This document shows positions 15,958 to 25,602 of a stretch of DNA of 64,000 nt, in pieces (position 1 is the stretch's first letter; each line of letters starts with the position of its first letter). The stretch is taken from contig CABQAQ010000002.1 in NCBI GenBank assembly GCA_902462155.1, positions 62,001 to 126,000 on the forward strand, given 5' to 3'. Source of the DNA: an uncultured bacterium. GTDB lineage: Bacteria > Cyanobacteriota > Vampirovibrionia > Gastranaerophilales > Gastranaerophilaceae. The notes beneath the pieces are model-generated. The model was given only the letters and a program-made list of their open reading frames with translations, did not search any database and was not told where the DNA came from. The position numbers and the translations under genes were made by a program.

Positions 15958-18451
15958 AATTCAAGAATCTATTTTGGATTTAGAAAATTTTTATAAATAT
16001 GCACAAGTTATAGTAGATGTAAAAAACTTAGGATTAAAAACCTTCTCTTATTTGATTCCGGAGCATTTAAAATCTAGTATTAAAATAGGGCAAGCTGTTT
16101 TAGTTCCGTTTGGATCTTTTCACGCTATTACGGCTTTTGTTGTTTCTTTTTCTAATTATTTATCAGATGATATAAAACCAAAGTATATTACTGAAATCTT
16201 AGATGAAGTACCTATTTTTGATCTTAATTATTTGAAACTTCTTGAATGGGTAAGTGAATATTATATTTCTGATTTTCATACTGTTTTACAAAATGCTTTA
16301 CCTATTAAATTTTTTAAACATATTAAAAGAGTAGTCTATTTAGATAAAAATAATCAAAACTCTATTATAGATAATTTAGATGATAAAGAGTTATCAGTAT
16401 ATAAAGCTATTACAGATAAGCCAATATCCGTTATTTATTTGAAAAAAAAGTTTAAAATTACATATTCTGATTTTATTAAAATTTTAAATAAGCTTAAAAA
16501 GTTAAAATTAATTAAAATAGAAAGTATTCTTCAAGAAAAAACTCAGAATATACAATGTGAAAAAAAATTAAGGCTGTTATCTAAAGAAATAAACAAAAAT
16601 TTATTGACAAAAAGACAACAGCAATTAATTACAAACATTAAAGAGTTAGATGATAAAGAGTTAGTACTATCCGATATTTTAAAGAGATGTAATACAACAC
16701 TAAAGACAATAAAAAGAATTGAAGATTTAGGATTACTCGAAATATATGAAGAAGAAATATACAGAGATCCATTAAAAGTTTATAATATAAAGGATGAAAA
16801 AATAGTTTATGAATTATCAGAAAATCAAAAAATAGTATTTGATAAAATTTTAGATAAGATAAATTCATCCGATAAAAAAAATTATAAAGATCCTATTTTA
16901 TTACATGGTATAACAGGGTCAGGCAAAACACAGATTTATTTTGAAATTATAGATAAAGTAATAAAATCAGGGAGAAATGTATTATTTTTAGTACCGGAAA
17001 TAGCATTAGCCTCACAGCTTACAAAAAGGTTGTGTCAAAGATTCAATTCAAAAGATATAGCAATCTGGCATAGCTCTGTATCAGATGGAGAAAAATACGA
17101 TGTATTTAGAAGACTAAGAGAAGATAAAATCAAGATTTTATTAGGAGCGAGATCAAGTATTTTTGCCCCTATAAAAAATCTAGGTTTGATTATAATAGAT
17201 GAATCACACGAAAGTTCTTACAAACAATCAAATCCTGCACCGAGGTATGATACTATAAAAGTTGCTCAAAAACTTGCTGAATTATCTTCGGCGAATATAA
17301 TTTTAGGTAGTGCTACACCTGATATAACTTCTTATTATTCTGCTATTAATTCAGGGAATTTATTTCATCTGGATTCAAGATATAATGATGTAACTTTACC
17401 TAAGGTTGTTATTTTAGATATGAAAGAAGAGCTGGCAAGAACTAAAGGTGGATTTTTTTCTATACCTTTAATTTATGCTATTGATACGACTCTTCAAGAA
17501 AAGAAGCAGGTAATTTTATTAATAAATAGAAGGGGATTTTCAACATCTATTCAATGTCAGTCCTGTGGTGAAATTATAAAATGTAAAAACTGCGATATTC
17601 CTCTTGTGTACCATAAGGATAAAGAGATATTAAAGTGTCATTATTGTGATTATCAGGAACCTTACCCAAAAGTTTGTCCTGAATGCGGATCTGATATTTT
17701 AAAAAACTATGGTATAGGAACTCAAAAAGTTGAAGATATTGCTAAGAAAATTTTTAAAGAAGCTAAAATAGCAAGAATAGATAGTGATGTTTTAAATAGT
17801 AAAACAAGATATATAGAAATTTTAGATGATTTTACAAATGGGGACATTGATATATTAATAGGTACCCAGATGATAGCAAAAGGTTTAGATAATAAGAATG
17901 TGACATTAGTTGGTGTTTTAAGTGCAGATAGTAGCTTTACTTTTCCTGATTTTCGAGCAAGTGAAAGAGGATTTCAATTATTAACTCAAGTAGCAGGTAG
18001 AAGTGGAAGAGGATCATCCCCTGGTAAAGTCTATTTTCAGACTTTCAATCCTGATTTTTTTGTAATTCAAACAGCAAAAGAGCAGAATTTTAATCAATTT
18101 TATCAAAATGAGATATCCTCTAGAGAAGATTTTGATTATCCGCCTTTTAGTCAACTTATAAAACTAGTCTTTAGCTCAGAAGAAAAATATAAAGCTTATA
18201 AATCGGCTTTAATTATATCTGAAAAGTTAAGGGAGTTAATAGAAAAGAAATCATTATTAGAATATTTATACATACTAGGTCCAACTCCTTGCTTGCTTGA
18301 AAGAGTAAAAGATAACTATAGATTCCAGATATTGATAAAAAATAAAATTAATGAACGTGGACATAAATTTATTGCATCATTTTTAAAGAAAATAAAATTA
18401 AATAATGAAACGAAAATGATTATTGACGTTGATCCTATAGATATTATATAG
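15947..18451 (+). CDS. priA: Primosomal replication-restart helicase PriA
   Basis: 834 residues. An N-terminal DNA-binding region (1-110) is followed by a winged-helix part, then the helicase core. Walker A is G-I-T-G-S-G-K-T-Q (about 319-327), the DEAH-like box is I-I-D-E-S-H-E-S-S (about 422-430), and G-S-A-T-P and Q-V-A-G-R-S-G-R-G motifs follow. The zinc-binding insert is present with C-Q-S-C-G, C-K-N-C, C-H-Y-C and C-P-E-C-G pairs (about 540-585). PriA reloads the replisome at stalled forks. The start overlaps the PC4-like gene. Confidence 0.96.
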   Translation: MKNKIQESILDLENFYKYAQVIVDVKNLGLKTFSYLIPEHLKSSIKIGQAVLVPFGSFHAITAFVVSFSNYLSDDIKPKYITEILDEVPIFDLNYLKLLEWVSEYYISDFHTVLQNALPIKFFKHIKRVVYLDKNNQNSIIDNLDDKELSVYKAITDKPISVIYLKKKFKITYSDFIKILNKLKKLKLIKIESILQEKTQNIQCEKKLRLLSKEINKNLLTKRQQQLITNIKELDDKELVLSDILKRCNTTLKTIKRIEDLGLLEIYEEEIYRDPLKVYNIKDEKIVYELSENQKIVFDKILDKINSSDKKNYKDPILLHGITGSGKTQIYFEIIDKVIKSGRNVLFLVPEIALASQLTKRLCQRFNSKDIAIWHSSVSDGEKYDVFRRLREDKIKILLGARSSIFAPIKNLGLIIIDESHESSYKQSNPAPRYDTIKVAQKLAELSSANIILGSATPDITSYYSAINSGNLFHLDSRYNDVTLPKVVILDMKEELARTKGGFFSIPLIYAIDTTLQEKKQVILLINRRGFSTSIQCQSCGEIIKCKNCDIPLVYHKDKEILKCHYCDYQEPYPKVCPECGSDILKNYGIGTQKVEDIAKKIFKEAKIARIDSDVLNSKTRYIEILDDFTNGDIDILIGTQMIAKGLDNKNVTLVGVLSADSSFTFPDFRASERGFQLLTQVAGRSGRGSSPGKVYFQTFNPDFFVIQTAKEQNFNQFYQNEISSREDFDYPPFSQLIKLVFSSEEKYKAYKSALIISEKLRELIEKKSLLEYLYILGPTPCLLERVKDNYRFQILIKNKINERGHKFIASFLKKIKLNNETKMIIDVDPIDII

Positions 18452-18459
18452 ATAATAAA

Positions 18460-19458
18460 TTATTTTAATAGTTTTAATAATTTATCCAGACATTCTTCAT
18501 AGGTTTTTACTTTTATTATTTTGTCAGAAATATTAAGATTAGAAATATTAATATCAATTACAGTTTTATTATTTTCGATACTAAAAATAGGAATATTTTG
18601 TTTTATAGAATCAAAAATAATAGAAGAACCATAGCATCCATTAGGGATAACAAGAGCTTTTACATCTTTTATACTGATTTTATCTTTAGTATATTTAGTC
18701 GGTAAAAATAAAGGAGCATTATTTAAACCAAATAAAAGGCAAGGTAAAAAAGTAGGTGTAATATACTCTGCTGCGGCCTTTTTATCAACTATTTGAGTAT
18801 CTATTTCAATATCTTCAAAAGCCGGAGCGTGGACTACAGGTATATTAAGTTCTCTAGATAAATAGTGTGATATAACTGCTTCTATACCACCTACAATATC
18901 TACACCGTTTCCATTTTTATAATCAGAATCTTCTTCTTTGTCGGTATCTTCAAATTTACACACTACTGCTATAGTATCTACTTTATAATTTTTTAGAAGT
19001 TTTAAACCTGCATTTTTTAACGTTTCAGGATTTCTTATTTTACCTGAAGAAATATTATATTCTGATATAAAAAATTCTACATTTACATTTTCGTCCGTAA
19101 TAATAGGTTCAACAATGTCAATACCATAAACTGTTTTTATTGCATTTATCGTATTGATATGAACATTTATTATTTCTTGTTTTATTCCTTTATCAAATAT
19201 TACTCCAATTTTATTATTATAAGAAGGATATAAATGTAATTTATTTTGAAAAAATTTATTTAAAGCAAACCCCTCAACATATAGCATACTATCATTAATG
19301 CCTGAAAAGCAAGCAGCATTAACTACGTTTGGATTTACAATAACTTGAAAATACTTAGAAAACATTCTTGCATATAAACTTGCATCACCTGCAAATCCAC
19401 CAATATTTGCTCCTATACCTGTAGGCACTATAAATGCTATTATATCTTTCTTTTGCAT
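18460..19458 (-). CDS. DUF3326 family protein
   Basis: 332 residues. It has the conserved start V-P-T-G-I-G-A-N-I-G-G-F-A-G-D-A (about 11-26), N-P-N-V-V-N-A-A (about 42-49), a central G-V-D-I-V-G-G-I-E-A-V-I-S-H (about 184-197) and H-A-P-A-F (about 213-217). I recognise this as DUF3326, a family I associate mainly with Cyanobacteria and some other phyla. No biochemical role is established to my knowledge. The Gly-rich start looks like a nucleotide- or phosphate-binding loop. It is convergent with priA and upstream of nothing on its strand; it is followed there by priA's 3' end. Confidence 0.75.
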   Translation of the reverse strand: MQKKDIIAFIVPTGIGANIGGFAGDASLYARMFSKYFQVIVNPNVVNAACFSGINDSMLYVEGFALNKFFQNKLHLYPSYNNKIGVIFDKGIKQEIINVHINTINAIKTVYGIDIVEPIITDENVNVEFFISEYNISSGKIRNPETLKNAGLKLLKNYKVDTIAVVCKFEDTDKEEDSDYKNGNGVDIVGGIEAVISHYLSRELNIPVVHAPAFEDIEIDTQIVDKKAAAEYITPTFLPCLLFGLNNAPLFLPTKYTKDKISIKDVKALVIPNGCYGSSIIFDSIKQNIPIFSIENNKTVIDINISNLNISDKIIKVKTYEECLDKLLKLLK

Positions 19459-19518
19459 TTTTTAATTTTTCTTTAAATCCTTTTTAAGTTTTACTTATAC
19501 GTAATTTATTTATATAAA

Positions 19519-20211
19519 TTAAAAATTCATAACATCACTCGGAGTCATTATAATACATTCTTGATCTTCATTTTGAGAATTAATTTTTGCTTTAAATAAG
19601 GATGAATCTACGTTTATAGCCTGAAATGTATTATAATGAATAGGAATAATATATCTAGACTTTAACATTTTCGCAGCAAATACAGCTTCATCAATTCCCA
19701 TAGTAAAAACCCCTCCAATAGGTAAAAGAGCTACGTCGGGTTTATAAAAATTTCCAATAAGTTCAAACTCTGAAGATAAAGAAGTATCACCGGCATGAAA
19801 AATTTTTACCCCATTTATATCTAATAAAATAGAGGCTGCACATCCGGCATATTGTCCATTTACTGTAGAACTAGAATGAAAAGCCGGTAAAAAACAAGCA
19901 TTTCCCCAACTATAATTTATTTCTCCGCCTAAATTAACACCTAAAGTATTTACTTTAAACTTTGATGCAATATTAGCCAACTCAAATACTGCTGTAATTT
20001 TTGCTTCGGTATTTTTAGCTATTTCAATACTATCTCCAAAATGATCATTATGACCATGTGTGACTAAAATATCAGTAATTTTATGTTCAGTATAATTAAA
20101 ATCAGCAACAGGATTCTGTGAAATAAAAGGATCTATTAAGATCCCGTTTATTCCATCACCAATATCTATATATATAGCACTATGTCCTATATATTTTAAA
20201 GATAATTTCAT
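19519..20211 (-). CDS. UPF0173-type metallo-beta-lactamase-fold hydrolase
   Basis: 230 residues. The metal motif T-H-G-H-N-D-H-F-G-D lies at 51-60 (ligands His52, His54, Asp56, His57). F-H-A-G-D-T-S-L (about 139-146) and I-P-I-H-Y-N-T-F (about 188-195) supply the remaining ligands. The family consists of small metal-dependent hydrolases of uncertain substrate, near RNase Z and UlaG-like enzymes. It starts 7 bp after the phosphohexomutase stop and probably shares its transcript. Confidence 0.85.
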   Translation of the reverse strand: MKLSLKYIGHSAIYIDIGDGINGILIDPFISQNPVADFNYTEHKITDILVTHGHNDHFGDSIEIAKNTEAKITAVFELANIASKFKVNTLGVNLGGEINYSWGNACFLPAFHSSSTVNGQYAGCAASILLDINGVKIFHAGDTSLSSEFELIGNFYKPDVALLPIGGVFTMGIDEAVFAAKMLKSRYIIPIHYNTFQAINVDSSLFKAKINSQNEDQECIIMTPSDVMNF

Positions 20212-20218
20212 ATAATTA

Positions 20219-22492
20219 TTATCCTTCCATCAATGTTTTATTATAATCAGGAATTATAAATTTTTCATTATTTGCATCTTTATTTGTAAATTCAAGATAT
20301 TTTTGAAGTGAATTTTCTTTAGAATTTTGATAAAATTCTTCCGAAATAAACCGTTTATAAACGTTATTTAAATCTCCCGAATAATTTCCCATCACTTTTG
20401 CAAATTTTGTAATATTTTCCTTATCATCACCTGATCCATAAGCTTTAGTTTTTGCATCAGTACCGGAAGGTCTTATTTCTATAAATTTATCTGTAAATTC
20501 CAAATATGTTCCATCACCTACAAATTTAATATCTTTGAAGTTAGAAAAATCAAGATCATTAAAAGTAGAGTTAAATATCTGTACCAGATCTCCTATTGTA
20601 ATTAACTTTTGACTTTTTGCTAATGCAAGAGCTAAATAGAAAATATCATTTTTTGTTCTTTTTGATTCGCCCTCTTTTTTTGCTATTTTTAATTTGTCTA
20701 TATCCGGTTCAGACTCGTTATAATAAGAAATATCTTCTCTTATATCATATTTTGCAATAATTTTATTTTTATTAAAAACATCAAGTAAAGCTTGAGATAA
20801 TGTTTTATTTTCTTGAGATAGATGACTAGCCAAAGCAGATGCAATAATAATTGCTTCTGTAGCTGATTTTTCCCTCATAGCCAGAGCTATCCTTCCTGCT
20901 TTAGATTTTATAATTTCTTCAGCTCCTATAATCATACCGCCAGATTCTTCACCGGCAAATACAATTCTCGGATTTACTCCAAGATTAATATTATTTCCAA
21001 ATACATCGGTAAGTATTACTTCTTTATCAGGATTCTTTATTAATTGATATTCTACTTTTTTCATTATATTGGCAATTTCTTTAAAACCAACAGGAACATT
21101 TACTACATTGATTTTATTAAATTGAGCCCATTCATCCCAAGATTTAGCTGAAGCTGTAGTCTTAATTAAAAATCTAGGGTGTTTACCCCATAACCCTTGT
21201 TTTTTTAACTGATTACACCAGAAGTCCATAATTAATAAAAAGGATTGATTTGCTGTAAGTACAGACAATACTCTATTATTGTCTAGATTTACATAGTCTA
21301 TACCGGCTTGATTTAATGTAGGAATATTTTTCTTATCCTCTATTTGACAAACAGTTAATCTATCGTGATCCGGATCAGTTATTAAAACTACTGTACCTAT
21401 CGGATGATTTTTTAATTTCTTATCATAATTAAGTGTCTCAATAACAGGGAAGTAATTTTCTCCATCTTTATTTTTAGCTATAACGGTAGCATCGACAGAG
21501 TAATCATAAAAAGCTTTATTACCTTTTGGATCATAATCATACTTTCCTATTCCGTGAAAGAACGGATCTTCTTCTGTATTTAGCCATTCAAAACTATTCT
21601 CAATATCTAGTTTTTTTAATAATTTTGATAAAGTTCTGTAGGCACTTCCACCAACATTTTCAATAATTATTTTATCTTTTATTTCTTTGATCAATTCTAT
21701 ATTTTTTTCGCCGGCAACACCTGATTTTAAATAATCATAATATAAATCAATACCATCATTAATAGATTCCATAAATGATTCATCAATAAGAGGATTATCA
21801 TTTGCTGATATTTTTATTTCAAACTGACCTTGTTGTTTAGTTATATCAAAAATTTCTTTAATTTTATCAACAAATTCTAAAGATTCCTCAGGTAAATATT
21901 GGCTACCTTGTGAATTAAGATCTTTTGTTGCATTTTTAACACTTATACCGTGACTGGACGTAATATATTCACCACCTAATAAATCAAGTTTAAACGCTAA
22001 AAAAGATGCTAACCATATAGGGATAGTTTTTCTATCTTTAGCTATTAAAGTTTTAATACCGTTAGCAGCTTGGATTCTAGCGATAAGCTCTTGAAATTTA
22101 TCACTGTTGTATCTTACTTCTCGACCTACAATTTTAAATAAATCCATATTAGGATATTTTTCTTTTGCTACTAATGCTTTTGCAACAGTAGCAAGTAAGA
22201 TACCTATAATATTAATAGGGAATCTTGTATCTTGCGGATAAAGAATATTCTGTGGGCCACGAATCCCTGCAGTAGATACTTTTGCTTCTTTTTCATAATT
22301 TTTCAACCATTCTTGCAAATTAAGTCCTTCAGGATTTGTTTTTTCGTTATATGGTTCTAAATGAGCTTTTTTTAATATAAAAGAAAATTCTTTTTTATTA
22401 TCTAAATTTATTAAATGTTTATTTTGTTTTATATAATCAGGTGTTTTATTTTCTACTGATTCAAAAAGTTTTTTTTCTAAGCTATTATTCAT
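20219..22492 (-). CDS. Divergent alpha-D-phosphohexomutase superfamily protein
   Basis: 757 residues, much longer than usual phosphoglucomutases or phosphomannomutases (about 450-580). The four loops of the superfamily are seen in altered form. S-T-A-G-I-R-G (73-79) is the entry loop. I-T-S-S-H-G-I-S (177-184) is where T-A-S-H-N-P with the phosphoserine is expected. D-P-D-H-D-R (373-378) replaces the metal loop D-G-D-G-D-R. G-E-E-S-G-G (514-519) is the sugar loop, and R-P-S-G-T-D-A-K (about 679-686) is the phosphate loop. Insertions lie between loops 2 and 3. It may be a phosphoglucomutase feeding UDP-glucose/galactose synthesis, but the exact substrate is unclear. Confidence 0.75.
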   Translation of the reverse strand: MNNSLEKKLFESVENKTPDYIKQNKHLINLDNKKEFSFILKKAHLEPYNEKTNPEGLNLQEWLKNYEKEAKVSTAGIRGPQNILYPQDTRFPINIIGILLATVAKALVAKEKYPNMDLFKIVGREVRYNSDKFQELIARIQAANGIKTLIAKDRKTIPIWLASFLAFKLDLLGGEYITSSHGISVKNATKDLNSQGSQYLPEESLEFVDKIKEIFDITKQQGQFEIKISANDNPLIDESFMESINDGIDLYYDYLKSGVAGEKNIELIKEIKDKIIIENVGGSAYRTLSKLLKKLDIENSFEWLNTEEDPFFHGIGKYDYDPKGNKAFYDYSVDATVIAKNKDGENYFPVIETLNYDKKLKNHPIGTVVLITDPDHDRLTVCQIEDKKNIPTLNQAGIDYVNLDNNRVLSVLTANQSFLLIMDFWCNQLKKQGLWGKHPRFLIKTTASAKSWDEWAQFNKINVVNVPVGFKEIANIMKKVEYQLIKNPDKEVILTDVFGNNINLGVNPRIVFAGEESGGMIIGAEEIIKSKAGRIALAMREKSATEAIIIASALASHLSQENKTLSQALLDVFNKNKIIAKYDIREDISYYNESEPDIDKLKIAKKEGESKRTKNDIFYLALALAKSQKLITIGDLVQIFNSTFNDLDFSNFKDIKFVGDGTYLEFTDKFIEIRPSGTDAKTKAYGSGDDKENITKFAKVMGNYSGDLNNVYKRFISEEFYQNSKENSLQKYLEFTNKDANNEKFIIPDYNKTLMEG

Positions 22493-22642
22493 AAATTGAC
22501 CTTTACTCTAAATTATTTTACATATGTAATTAATAATTTATCATAAAAATATTACTATTAAAATAGTTTTTTATATTTTATATTAAATTTTATCAAAATT
22601 TATAAAAATTTTTTCAGATTATTTAATAAAGTAATTGATTCG

Positions 22643-22651
22643 TGATATAAT
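22643..22651 (+). promoter_or_regulatory. Extended -10 promoter (TGATATAAT) for gatC-pyrG
   Basis: TG-A-TATAAT, 38 bp before the gatC ATG; an AAAAGGAT ribosome-binding site lies between. Same sequence and nearly same spacing as the promoter at 15662-15670. Confidence 0.5.
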
Positions 22652-22689
22652 TTTTTTAAAATTAGTAAAATAAAAGGATATAAAAATAT

Positions 22690-22971
22690 ATGATAACGAT
22701 TAAAGATGTAGAACACGTAGCAAAACTAGCCAGATTGGAACTAACAGAAGAAGAAAAGGTAAAATATTCAAAGCAACTAGGTGATATACTAAAATATGTA
22801 AACGAATTAAATGAAGTAAATACAGAAGGTGTAGAACCAATGTCTTATCCGTTACCTTTAGAGAATGTAATGAGAGAAGATGAAGTAAAATGTGAAATAT
22901 CAAAAGAAGAATTATTAAAAAATGCACCTGAAGAAGAAGATGGATTTTTTAAAGTTCCTAAAATCGGGTAA
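22690..22971 (+). CDS. gatC: Glutamyl/aspartyl-tRNA amidotransferase subunit C
   Basis: 93 residues, full length. Typical features are I-K-D-V-E-H-V-A-K-L-A-R-L-E-L (4-18), L-G-D-I-L-K-Y-V-N-E-L (about 31-41), and a C-terminal R-E-D-E...L-L-K-N-A-P-E-E-E-D-G-F-F-K-V-P-K. GatC stabilises GatA in the GatCAB complex, which amidates mis-charged Glu-tRNA(Gln) and/or Asp-tRNA(Asn). gatA and gatB are not in this window; the neighbour is pyrG, 22 bp downstream, also a glutamine-amidotransferase enzyme. Confidence 0.93.
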   Translation: MITIKDVEHVAKLARLELTEEEKVKYSKQLGDILKYVNELNEVNTEGVEPMSYPLPLENVMREDEVKCEISKEELLKNAPEEEDGFFKVPKIG

Positions 22972-22993
22972 GCAAAAAAGATAAGGAATAAAA

Positions 22994-24637
22994 ATGGCAA
23001 AATATATATTTATAACAGGTGGTGTTGTTTCATCACTAGGCAAGGGTATTGTAGCAGCTTCTTTAGGTAAACTTTTAACCTCCAGAGGCTTTTCTGTAAG
23101 TATTCAAAAGTTTGATCCTTATATAAACGTGGATCCTGGAACAATGAGTCCTTTTCAACACGGTGAAGTTTTTGTAACTGATGACGGTGCAGAAACAGAT
23201 CTTGATCTGGGGCATTATGAAAGATTTACAGGTGTATCTTTAGGACATATAAACAATGTAACCTCAGGTAGTGTATATCAAACTGTAATAAAAAAAGAAA
23301 GACGTGGCGATTATCTTGGTGCAACAGTTCAGACTATTCCACATATTACAAACGAGATAAAAGCAAGGATAAAAAAAGCAGCAACACAATCTAAAGCTGA
23401 TTTTATTATTATCGAAATAGGTGGAACTATTGGTGATATTGAAAGCTTGCCATTTATTGAAGCTATACGACAATTTAGAACAGATGTTGGATTTGGAAAT
23501 TCTATATCAATACATGTTACATTAATCCCTTATTTGCCTACCGCAGGAGAATTAAAAACAAAGCCATCACAACATAGTGTATCTTTACTAAGAAGTTACG
23601 GAATTCAACCTGAAATATTAATTTGTAGGACAACAAAATCTCTACCGAAAAAAGAAAAAGAAAAACTAGCTTTATTCTGTTCTGTATCGAAAGAGGCTGT
23701 TATAGAATGTAAAGACTTAAAAAGTATCTATGAAGTGCCTTTAGCATTAGAAGAACAAAATTTAGCTTATGAAGTACTAAAAAGATTAAATTTAGAAGAT
23801 AGAGAAGCCAATTTAGATTCTTGGATCAAACTTGTGGATAAGATAAAAAATCCAAAACAAACAATTAAAATAGCTATCGCTGGAAAATATACAAAATTAA
23901 GTGATGCATATATTTCAGTAGTAGAATCTTTGAAACATTCAGCTTGTAAATATGATGCACAGATAGAAATAAAATGGATAGCATCAGATGAGTGTGTAAA
24001 CATAAAAAAAGCAAAGGAAGTATTAAGTGATGTTGATGGATTGGTAGTGCCAGGTGGTTTTGGAGTAAGAGGTATTGAAGGTAAACTCAATGTTATAAGA
24101 TATGCAAGAGAAAATAATATCCCATTTCTAGGTCTTTGCCTAGGAATGCAATGTGCGGTTATAGAATTTGCAAGAAATGTCGTTGGACTTAAAGAAGCTA
24201 ATTCGACAGAGTTTGATGAAGGAACAAGTTATCCGGTAATAGACCTTATGGTAGAACAAAAGAATGTTGAAGGTTATGGTGGAACTATGCGTCTTGGATC
24301 TTATGAATGTCATATTGAAGATCAGGAATCTAAAGCCTTTAGTGTGTATAAATCAAAAGTAATTTTTGAGCGACATAGACATCGTTACGAAGTAAATAAT
24401 GAGTATAGAAATCAAATACAAAATGCAGGTTTAATTTTTTCTGGATTATCCCCAGATAAAATGTTATGCGAAATAGTTGAATATCCAAAAAATGATTGGC
24501 ACGTAGCTTGTCAATTCCATCCGGAATTTAAATCTCGTCCGGATTCACCACATCCATTATTTGACGGTTTGATTCAATCAATAGTAAAACGGAAATCAAA
24601 GAATAATGCTAATTTAAACACTGCCGTTTTAAATTAA
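22994..24637 (+). CDS. pyrG: CTP synthase
   Basis: 547 residues, normal length. It converts UTP to CTP using ATP and glutamine. The synthase domain (1-270) starts with I-F-I-T-G-G-V-V-S-S-L-G-K-G-I. The glutaminase domain (about 290-535) has the oxyanion P-G-G-F-G-V-R-G, the nucleophile Cys382 in G-L-C-L-G-M-Q and a C-terminal F-H-P-E-F with the catalytic His/Glu. It is cotranscribed with gatC. Its stop codon lies within a hairpin (24631-24652). Confidence 0.98.
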   Translation: MAKYIFITGGVVSSLGKGIVAASLGKLLTSRGFSVSIQKFDPYINVDPGTMSPFQHGEVFVTDDGAETDLDLGHYERFTGVSLGHINNVTSGSVYQTVIKKERRGDYLGATVQTIPHITNEIKARIKKAATQSKADFIIIEIGGTIGDIESLPFIEAIRQFRTDVGFGNSISIHVTLIPYLPTAGELKTKPSQHSVSLLRSYGIQPEILICRTTKSLPKKEKEKLALFCSVSKEAVIECKDLKSIYEVPLALEEQNLAYEVLKRLNLEDREANLDSWIKLVDKIKNPKQTIKIAIAGKYTKLSDAYISVVESLKHSACKYDAQIEIKWIASDECVNIKKAKEVLSDVDGLVVPGGFGVRGIEGKLNVIRYARENNIPFLGLCLGMQCAVIEFARNVVGLKEANSTEFDEGTSYPVIDLMVEQKNVEGYGGTMRLGSYECHIEDQESKAFSVYKSKVIFERHRHRYEVNNEYRNQIQNAGLIFSGLSPDKMLCEIVEYPKNDWHVACQFHPEFKSRPDSPHPLFDGLIQSIVKRKSKNNANLNTAVLN

Positions 24638-24652
24638 CCACTTGGTTAATTT
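24631..24652 (+). terminator. Hairpin spanning the pyrG stop codon
   Basis: AAATTAACC / GGTTAATTT, 9 bp perfect arms with a 4 nt ACTT loop; the pyrG TAA is inside the left arm. It is A+T-rich with no long T-run, so termination strength is uncertain. Confidence 0.45.
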
Positions 24653-24730
24653 AAAGTCTGATCTTAAGATTGATCTTTCTTGAGTAAATAAGTTCTAGAA
24701 TAGAATTGTTGACTTGAGGAGTTTTTAATT

Positions 24731-25525
24731 TTGCCATTAACAATTGATAAAAAAAATTTTGATATAAAACAATTTACAAATCCTATTAAAGATCTGCAGG
24801 ATAACTTATCTTATAGAATGACGATAAAAGCTGAAGGGTTAAGATTAGCTAAATTGTATACAGAAGCTGTTAAAACATATTTAAATTCTTTAATTATAGA
24901 TAGAAAGAATATTTTAGCTTATTTAGGTTTAGGTAAAGCATATAAATCATTAGAGAAATATGATAAGGCATTAAAAGCTTTTGAGAAAGCTAAAGAGTTA
25001 GACTATTTTAATAGTGAAATATACTATGAAATTGGGATTTGTAATAATATACTAGGTGATCCGATAGAAGCTATTAAGAATTTTCAACACACTATTAAAC
25101 TAGATGATACAAATTTAAATGCACAAATACAATTAGCTGTAGCGCACGAGTTGATAGGCGAGTATGAGATGGCTATAAATATTTATCAAAAAATTATTGA
25201 AGAAGAACCGTATTTTATTCCGGCATATAACTATAAAGCAACATTATATCTTAATTTAGCTGATTATAAAAATGCGGCTAAAGAATTTAAAAATATTTTA
25301 AAGGTTAATCCGAATTACCACAATGCATATTTAGGTATAGGTATTTGTTTTGATAGGTTAAAAAAAGTATTCTATGCAATAAGGTATTATAAAAAGTTCT
25401 TAGAAATTAAACCAAAATCATATAATGTATTTAATGTAAAACAAAGGTTAAGTCTTATTCGAAAGGAGATTGAGCCTAAAGCACACAGTTTAAAACTCTT
25501 TAAGAAAAAATTTAACAAAAAGTAA
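24731..25525 (+). CDS. Tetratricopeptide-repeat protein
   Basis: 264 residues from TTG 24731, 9 nt after GAGGAG. About five TPR units fill residues 38-240, with the usual A-Y-L-G-L-G-K-A-Y-K...A-L-K-A-F-E-K-A-K-E-L-D pattern (about 61-95) and similar repeats starting near 96, 130, 164 and 198. There is no signal peptide or membrane segment, so it is a cytoplasmic adaptor. It stands alone between pyrG and the sugar-kinase gene, and nothing in the context fixes a partner. The C-terminal tail is basic. Confidence 0.85.
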   Translation: MPLTIDKKNFDIKQFTNPIKDLQDNLSYRMTIKAEGLRLAKLYTEAVKTYLNSLIIDRKNILAYLGLGKAYKSLEKYDKALKAFEKAKELDYFNSEIYYEIGICNNILGDPIEAIKNFQHTIKLDDTNLNAQIQLAVAHELIGEYEMAINIYQKIIEEEPYFIPAYNYKATLYLNLADYKNAAKEFKNILKVNPNYHNAYLGIGICFDRLKKVFYAIRYYKKFLEIKPKSYNVFNVKQRLSLIRKEIEPKAHSLKLFKKKFNKK

Positions 25526-25602
25526 AGATAATTTGTATTGAAGATTTATTTATGTTACCTTAATATGTAAGTTAAGGTAAATTTCAAGAGTGGTCTTTGA
25601 AT

